DNA of 15,298 nt. Source: Aureococcus anophagefferens (taxonomy: Eukaryota; Sar; Pelagophyceae; Pelagomonadales; Pelagomonadaceae). The stretch is taken from contig NW_008705584.1 in NCBI RefSeq assembly GCF_000186865.1, forward strand, positions 469,397-484,694. The letters run 5' to 3'. Below the pieces are notes generated by a model that saw nothing but the letters and a program-made list of their open reading frames with translations, ran no database searches and had not been told where the DNA came from. Below, in pieces: positions 11,101-15,298 of this stretch. Each line of letters starts with the position of its first letter. Position 1 is the first letter of the stretch. The position numbers were made by a program, and so were the translations under genes.

Positions 11101-14100
11101 CGCCCCCGCCGAGTTGCGTCCCATTCCCAGCCCGAATAGCTAGACTACCGCCCACCCCACCTCCATTACCGCCGTGGAATACCACAGAACCACCCTCTGA
11201 TGAAGCATCTGCACTCCCGGAATTGATTGCTAGCCCACCTGGCACAGCACCAATCCCGCTAATTAATGAAACGGCTGCAGCTTTGTTACCGGAGGAGCCT
11301 GATTCAAGCGAAAGAGCGCCCCCATCGAAAGAACCTATCGAAATAGGACTAGAACCGATCTTGTCTCGCCCACGCGTGTCGAGTGTCACACACTCCCTCG
11401 CTGACGCAGCTAGTCCAGCCGCGGCGCTCACTAATGTGGTACCACCAGCACCATCACCCACATCGCGAGGGCCAATAATCGCCGTGCCCAGCACCGGCGC
11501 AATGAAACGAATGGCGCTCCTATCCGATTGACCATTTGCCACGATGCGTGCGTCCCCACTCGTTTCCATCCCAGCACCTGCTACTACCGTAGTTTCACCA
11601 CCATGCTCGCCCGGTCCCCCGCTCAGGAAAATGGCACCTCCATCGCTCCCCAGAGCGCCTGCAAATGCAATGGCGCCAACAGAGTCTGCAATCCCAGATT
11701 GTAACTTGCAAGAACCACTGTTATGTTCGGTGGAACCCGACACCAGGCGAATATGACCCGAGTTCCCGCTTGTGGAATTTCCCGAGGCGACAGAGACGGC
11801 ACCAGAACTAATTCCCGTGCTGGTCTGAGCAGCAATATGCCTCCCGTTGTAATTAGATGTAAAACATTCGTGCTTCGCCTGGACAGCAGCAATCAAATCG
11901 AGAATAAGACCCTGTTTGTCAACCTTGTACATGTTCTCTAGTGCAAACTCGCCATCTTTGTAGCTGGAAATATCAACACGAGCATCGAAAGGAGCGATAC
12001 GCTTTAGCTCCTGTGCGATGACACCGCGTACCGGGGCATCCGAGTCAATGCCTCGAAGTGCGGCCCACGCCTCGGTGTATTTATAGCTCGCGAGGCGCAA
12101 GTCGACAAAACCTTGATACACGGCTGAAGTATCCACATCGTACCTGTATTTTGAGTGTTCTAAATATCAATTAGAGTTGGATCATACACGCGTACAAAAA
12201 AATCAAGAGCAAACCTCACACCAATCCGGAATTGATCAAGACGCTGACAACTGACGAAATGTCGCGTTTGATGCGATAATCTGAGGAGTAAGTAGCACTT
12301 GTCATTCGTAAAGGAAGGCAAGCAACTGCAGAGGGCAGAGTATCGTCTGCACGGAGGGCGAAATCAGTCCCGGCCGTTTCGTCGCTCACTCCCATGGCGA
12401 CTTTCCCGTCGCCAGAATCTCGACTAAATGTCGTTCGACGTGTTGATCGCGAAACGACACTGCGCACACGCGACCTGATTATGTCGTCGTCAACGCAGAA
12501 CGACAGCGTGTCTGTTTGGAGCGTTAGAGCACCAGAGCCACGCCCAGTGCCGGATTGGACACCGACATCGCCGCCAACATGACCATCACCAGCGCAGACG
12601 TCCATGGCTCCAACAGAGCCGGGTGCGCCTACATTGAACGATAACTCCCCTCCCAAAGCTCTGCATGAATGTCCCGCTTCCATTGACACGTCACCGCATG
12701 TCCCATGGAAGCCGCTCCCGGAAATTAAACGCAGTGAACCTGATGACGTGCCGTTTCCACTCGAAAGAATACATGCGCCACCACCAAGGCCACCGGACCC
12801 AGCGAGCGCAGCGAGCTTTCCACCTGCGCCAGAGCCAGACGTGCCAGGACAAATTTCTAATGCAGGTTTGTGTGGCGAGGTTACACCCGAAGACAAGGTG
12901 ACCCTGCCTGAAGACTCAGAGACCGAAGCACCACTGGACATGCGCACATCTCCGCTGGCGGGGCCATCGCTGCTGCAAAGGAATACCTGGCCACTCGAGC
13001 CCGCGGTACTCGCGCCAGAAGACACGATTATGTCTCCTCCAGATGCCTCGCCGCCCTCGCCCGCAACGACCTGCACCCCACCACCCTGGCAGCCGGCCCC
13101 GGCCACGCAGCCAACGCCCCCTCCGGTTGCCAAGCTGTCCTCTTGAGAGGAACCGGCGACGATCCCGACTGCTCCTCCATCAGCATCATGCGATGTACCA
13201 GCTCTAAAGCCAACCCCGCCCGTCTCCTCACCCGCGCCGCTTCCAACAAAGACAGCCCCGCTCGATACCCTCGCAGATTCGGACGATATCAAAATGCTGC
13301 CGCCATCTCCAGAGCCGCTGCTAGTTCCAGTGCACAGGCTCGCAGCGCCACTGTTTTGACGGCGCCCACCGCTCAGTATGTCAGTCCTACCGCCCTTGGC
13401 CTCGTTGCTCAGGCCTCCGCGAGCCTCTAATCCACCCGCAAAGCGGCAAGCGTCGCCCCCAGATGCTGTAATCGACCCACCTGACCTGACGGCATCCGCC
13501 GCAGCAAGCAGCTCGAGGTTCCCAGCGCCAACTCCTCCACTTGCACCTTCAAGAGCAACACGTCCGCCAACACATCCATCACCACCCGTCAGCGTCGCAC
13601 CACTCCCAACACCACGCGACTCAGTACTCTTCCTTGGAGCGAGGATCACATCACCGCCCTCATCAGCATGGCTTGTGCCGGATACGATGGCACACATGCT
13701 GGACTCGTCCACTGATCTACCGGTGGAGATGCAGATCGGACCTGTATCTCCAGATCTGGCTCTGCTACTAGCCATGCACAAGTCACCGCTCACACTCTCG
13801 TCCCTTGCAACCACGCCATCACTTGAAACATCAATGGCACCAGAGTCACGGTACGTTCCACAGCCGCTACGGATCAAAACAGCGCTGCCAATATCAGCCC
13901 CGACTCCGCCAGAGAGCGCGATGCTCCCGCCTCGACCGTCATCGCTGCGAACCGCACCGCCGTCGATCGCCACACTCCCACCGAAGGCCTCCGCTGCCCC
14001 ATCGCCACCGTTTAAGGAAAGTGAGCCACCTTCGCGTCCAGTCCCGGCACGGGTGCTAATCTCACCAACGGTCCCGTCTGAACGTTCTGTATCCAACAGC

Positions 14101-15298
14101 AACGCACCCGAAGAACCCCCTCCCCCCCCTGTCGCGATGGCGACTGTCTGCTCTCCGTCTATGGCGACTTCTCCTCCCAACGATGACGTGCTCGTACCGC
14201 TCGCAATATCCAAATTGCCACCGGCCACTGATTTTCCAGACCCAGCAGATAAAATCAACCCCCCACCATCCCGCCCTACGCCGGCACTCAGCGATGTCAT
14301 ACCACCAACGGCGCCACGTCCAAGCGATTCACCAGCAGAGATCTCGGTATGACCACCAACTTGGGCTCCCCGCCCCGCTTCTTGCTCAAGCTCCCCGCCC
14401 TGTCCACGTGCCCCACTCGACCCAGACATAAATGTAGCATCACCGCCAAGGTGCTCCTGTGCAGCGCCAGCACCCAGGTCCATCTCGCCACCAGATCCAC
14501 CAAATGATGAGCCTGCATGGATCGAGCTGCTCCCCGAAACGCGGTCCACGCCACCCACTGCCGCCATGAGGAGGACATGCCCGGACTCGCTCATCGATGT
14601 TGCGCCCGTTGCCATCCGAACATCCCCACTGTCGAAGGTGGTCGCACTCGCAATTGACGTGGCTCCACTTGATCCGGCTTCACTCTGACCGCTCTTCACT
14701 AGCAAGTTGCCTCCAGGAGCATCCATGCCAGTGCCACCCGCAACCCGGGCTGCTCCTCCTGCCAGGCACCCAGCGCCTCCTCTCAGCTTGGCGCTACCCC
14801 CTTGATCTGCAGGACTGCAGCACGAACCCGACTGCACTTCAATCGCACCAGCATCATCGGATGTGGAATAGCCGACTTCGATGGCGACCGACCCACTCTT
14901 ACTATCTGCCTTGCCAGTCCTCAGTTCCAGCGATCCTCCATTGTCGTGATGAGCTTCGTTTCCTTTTTTTCTTATAGCGATCACTCCACTTTTACCGCCA
15001 TCTGATGTTTTCATCTTGAGTAAGTTGTCGTGGACGTTTTTAGGACTTCCCCCCGTTGACACTCTGAAAGTCCCTCCCTGTCCACGCATACCAGAACCAC
15101 TCCCCAACGTTACCTCTGCGCCAACAGACACACCAGATCCGCCCGCGAGTTTCACAACACCACCGCATGCATCGGCACTGCCTGCTGAAGCACACAGGGG
15201 CTGAGCTGCATTCCATGTAGAAAGGCCCGCTTTAAGTAGAAAAGGCCCACCAGTAAGACTTCGCTCTACAAAAATGCTAACCTCACCCCCAGTTTCGT
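1..15298 (-). CDS. Giant Gly/Ser/Ala-rich repeat protein with internal Peptidase_S74 (ICA) domain, multi-exon, partial at both ends
   Basis: One spliced coding region fits the whole window: exons 15298-12220, 12143-5774, 5693-5560, 5508-5189 and 5106-1, about 5,003 codons. No in-frame stop occurs outside the inferred introns. Most of the chain consists of 13-17 residue units with a GG/SG turn, an alternating hydrophobic pair such as V-x-L, then S/A-G. This pattern suggests a beta-solenoid-like or fibrous fold. A Peptidase_S74 self-cleaving chaperone domain interrupts the repeats about 1,005 codons from the right edge. The frame stays open at 15298, where it reads E-T-G-G-E-V-S-I-F-V, so the GTG at 15155 is an internal valine and not a start. 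The frame also runs off at base 1. Function is inferred: an extracellular or surface fibre that trimerises and self-processes. No signal peptide or membrane segment is visible because the true N-terminus lies outside. I do not recognise a named gene. Confidence 0.85.
4151..4940 (-). repeat. Two extended superrepeat units of 378 bp (126 codons)
   Basis: The same marker glycine occurs at 4907, 4529 and 4151, giving two successive spacings of exactly 378 bases. The units contain the standard blocks plus about 35 extra residues: additional GG-x-V-x-L blocks and, in the second unit, an acidic DEDFCHGGG insertion near 4370. They sit between the transition zone and the regular array. Confidence 0.8.
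5107..5188 (-). other. Intron 4 (82 nt), apparent GC-AG, inferred from repeat register
   Basis: Frame and repeat register are restored only by joining VSGS-G to GDVTLKVG, which places the boundary at G|GCGTGC (5188) and GGTAG|GTGG (5107). That gives a GC donor. No GT donor tested by eye gives both the right frame and the right register: GTTCAA at 5155 keeps the frame but adds about 10 non-repeat residues. The interior near 5140-5110 is AT-rich. An assembly error or a degenerated donor are alternatives. Confidence 0.5.
5189..5508 (-). CDS. Exon D: repeat-coding exon
   Basis: This exon of 320 bases encodes about 107 residues, from SLYLGTGAAEDGGGGSCRLF through DAGGSARDAGGSVCIATG to LRLMTGTAVSGSG. 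The superrepeat register (a G-T/S-x-x-x-G marker) recurs after about 93 codons across exons C and D. It then recurs after 88 codons from exon D into exon E. This supports both flanking introns. Reading past the exon gives a non-repeat tail and TAA at 5138-5136. Confidence 0.7.
5509..5559 (-). other. Intron 3 (51 nt, GT-AG, phase 2)
   Basis: The donor is GCAGG|GTGCGT at 5559 and the acceptor is GAGTATAG|G at 5509. The interior is AT-rich and carries a CTGATTT element. Splicing joins GTTITGDAG to SLYLGTG, matching the repeat junction G-T-x-x-x-G-N-S-G-x-V-x-V-G-x seen throughout the left array. At 51 bases it is short but within the range of compact eukaryotic introns. Confidence 0.75.
5560..5693 (-). 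CDS. Exon C: short repeat-coding exon
   Basis: This exon of 134 bases begins VNITTGPGTSSGSGSLVLRT and ends GTTITGDAG. It follows the same turn/hydrophobic repeat pattern as its neighbours. It starts in phase 0 after intron 2 and ends with two bases of a glycine codon before intron 3. If not spliced, the frame stops at TAA 5540-5538. On the other strand the region is also open, but only as a Pro/Ala-rich shadow. Confidence 0.7.
5694..5773 (-). other. Intron 2 (80 nt, GT-AG, phase 0), donor uncertain
   Basis: The acceptor CTTCGTCTTTAG|GTAAAT at 5694 is good: it has a pyrimidine-rich tract and a CTGAT branch-like element about 20 bases upstream. The donor is weak. GAT|GTCCAT at 5773 restores the repeat as PGYPGGD|VNITTG exactly in register, while GCA|GTGTCC at 5761 keeps the frame but adds four residues. 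Without splicing the frame stops at 5755-5753. Confidence 0.6.
5774..12143 (-). CDS. Exon B: C-terminal part of S74 domain followed by a long irregular repeat region
   Basis: This is an uninterrupted exon of 6,370 bases (about 2,123 codons). The first ~95 residues finish the S74 domain, and the chain then passes without a break through YNGRHIAAQTSTGIS into Gly/Ser/Ala repeats. Typical units are GGAIFLSGGPGEHGG and GGKLGIGSGAGTYGG. Unit length and order vary more than in the left array, although a longer-period register appears near its 3' end from about 6050 (GASGTLQFGSGTSSDGNSG). Cysteines are scattered, with two adjacent pairs (around 7508-7513, and in the INFCCPSGG segment near 5850). The GTG at 12136 is an internal valine, not a start. 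Reading through position 5774 meets TAG at 5755-5753, taken here as intronic. Confidence 0.85.
6060..11851 (-). repeat. Irregular Gly/Ser/Ala short-repeat region downstream of S74
   Basis: About 1,930 codons lie between the S74 domain and the onset of long-period superrepeats. Most units follow GG-x-hydrophobic-x-hydrophobic-x-(A/S)G with 13-16 residues. Tracts of pure glycine appear where C runs occur on the plus strand (7199-7208, 7917-7924, 9163-9173). Confidence 0.8.
11852..12284 (-). other. Peptidase_S74 / intramolecular chaperone (endosialidase ICA) domain, split by intron 1
   Basis: The domain starts with SDYRIKRDI, the hallmark S-D-x-R-x-K-x-D-I motif of Peptidase_S74. The serine codon is 12284-12282 and the lysine five residues later is 12269-12267. 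This matches the Ser/Lys (i, i+5) pair used for autoproteolysis in the phage endosialidase chaperone and in MYRF. After splicing it continues with LRLASYKYTEAW (matching the family's LRPVxYxY/W strand), VRGVIAQELKRIAP (matching G-x-IAQE-V-x-x-x-x-P) and YKVDKQGLILDLIAAVQA (matching the C-terminal helix Y-x-x-L-I-x-L-L-x-x-A-I-Q). Total length is about 119 residues, normal for a minimal domain. In known members it folds a preceding trimeric beta-structure and then cleaves before the serine. Its position inside the chain is unusual. Confidence 0.9.
12144..12219 (-). other. Intron 1 (76 nt, GT-AG, phase 2) within the S74 domain
   Basis: The donor is GT|GTGAGG at 12219 and the acceptor is AATACAG|G at 12144. 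The intron has a T7 run and an AT-rich 3' half with a CTAAT branch-site-like element about 25-30 bases before the acceptor. Removing it joins SGL to YDVDTSAVYQGF through a valine codon completed across the junction. It also restores a full S74 domain from two frames. Retained, it gives an immediate TGA at 12218-12216. Confidence 0.9.
12220..15298 (-). CDS. Exon A: irregular repeat region, stalk and first part of S74 domain
   Basis: This exon gives about 1,026 codons, open at its 5' end. Residues encoded from 15296 to about 12516 are short imperfect repeats such as GGSIALSGGVGADIGSAVLI. A less repetitive, charged patch rich in Lys, Asn and His lies near 15060-14930. From 12515 the repeats stop and a stalk module leads into the S74 motif at 12284. 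The exon ends with two bases of a valine codon (12221-12220), a phase 2 junction. Reading on past 12220 meets TGA at 12218-12216 inside the intron, so that stop is not the end of the protein. The frame uses triplets whose lower coordinate is divisible by three. Confidence 0.85.
12285..12515 (-). other. Non-repetitive stalk/neck module preceding the S74 domain
   Basis: This region encodes about 77 residues, starting TDTLSFCVDDD and ending at TSATYS just before the predicted cleavage serine. It contains an Arg/Ser-rich stretch (RSRVRSVVSRSTRR), then GKVAMGVSDETAGTDFALRADD. That last segment is reminiscent of the GKVGIGT...P...L-x-V-x-G neck that precedes S74 domains in many tail-fibre proteins. 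The similarity is by eye only. It breaks clearly with the Gly/Ser repeats on either side, so it is probably the trimerising stalk folded by the adjacent chaperone. Confidence 0.6.
12516..15296 (-). repeat. Irregular Gly/Ser/Ala short-repeat region upstream of S74
   Basis: About 927 codons of imperfect 13-17 residue units lie here, for example GGEVAIDGEQTVAIATGGGG and GGGVGCVAGAGCQGGGVQVV. The spacing is variable and I found no dominant longer period by eye. Acidic residues (Asp, Glu) are more frequent here than in the left array, for instance around VVARDESVSGD and STSDDAG. Confidence 0.8.

Noticed and set aside
5753..12136. A separate gene starting at GTG 12136 and ending at TAG 5755-5753
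   Set aside because: Its first ~95 residues are the second half of the S74 domain, with the first half in the exon before. Beyond the stop the repeat resumes after a splice-like acceptor.
12216..15155. A separate gene starting at GTG 15155 and ending at TGA 12216
   Set aside because: The frame is open upstream to 15298 with the same repeat. The TGA lies inside a GT-AG intron and would cut the S74 domain in half.
1..15298. Bacterial or phage tail-fibre operon
   Set aside because: The S74 domain suggested it, but the domain is split by a typical short intron. There are no ribosome binding sites, neighbouring genes or structural phage genes, and a chain of this length with introns is eukaryotic in style.

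Overview
The window reads as the interior of one enormous protein-coding gene on the minus strand, open at both edges. About 5,000 codons can be followed from the right edge to the left edge once four short introns are removed. Neither the real start nor the real stop lies inside. The organism looks eukaryotic: the reading frame is broken only at short, locally AT-rich interruptions with splice-like ends. The clearest of these (76 bases, GT...AG) splits a conserved domain that is complete only after removal. The short introns, GC-rich coding DNA and huge Gly/Ser/Ala repeat protein carrying a Peptidase_S74 domain would suit a protist such as a stramenopile (oomycete-like), but that lineage is a guess.

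Layout in the direction of transcription (right to left). (1) 15298-12516: irregular short repeats of 13-17 residues built on a GG-x-hydrophobic-x-hydrophobic-x-(S/A)G pattern. (2) 12515-12285: a non-repetitive stalk resembling the neck of phage tail fibres. (3) 12284-11852: a Peptidase_S74 (intramolecular chaperone of endosialidase, ICA) domain with its Ser/Lys self-cleavage pair, split by intron 1. (4) 11851-about 6100: a second, longer irregular repeat region in the same exon. (5) About 6100-4200: a transition zone with introns 2, 3 and 4, where longer superrepeats (88-126 codons) set in. (6) About 4180-1: a very regular array with a superrepeat of 273 bases (91 codons), in about 16 copies, running off the left edge.

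The protein is predicted to be a fibrous, probably beta-rich and secreted or surface-exposed structural protein. In phage fibres and in the animal factor MYRF, S74 trimerises its partner and then cuts itself off, normally at or near the C-terminal end of what it folds. Here it sits inside the chain with more than 3,800 repeat residues after it. Self-cleavage would therefore split a giant precursor into an N-terminal trimeric fibre and a second giant repeat protein led by the chaperone.

The plus strand carries only Pro/Ala/Arg-rich antisense shadows. No RNA genes, mobile elements, promoters or terminators were recognised, and no stretch over 300 bases lies outside this gene. The left edge holds one ambiguous base (N at 19).
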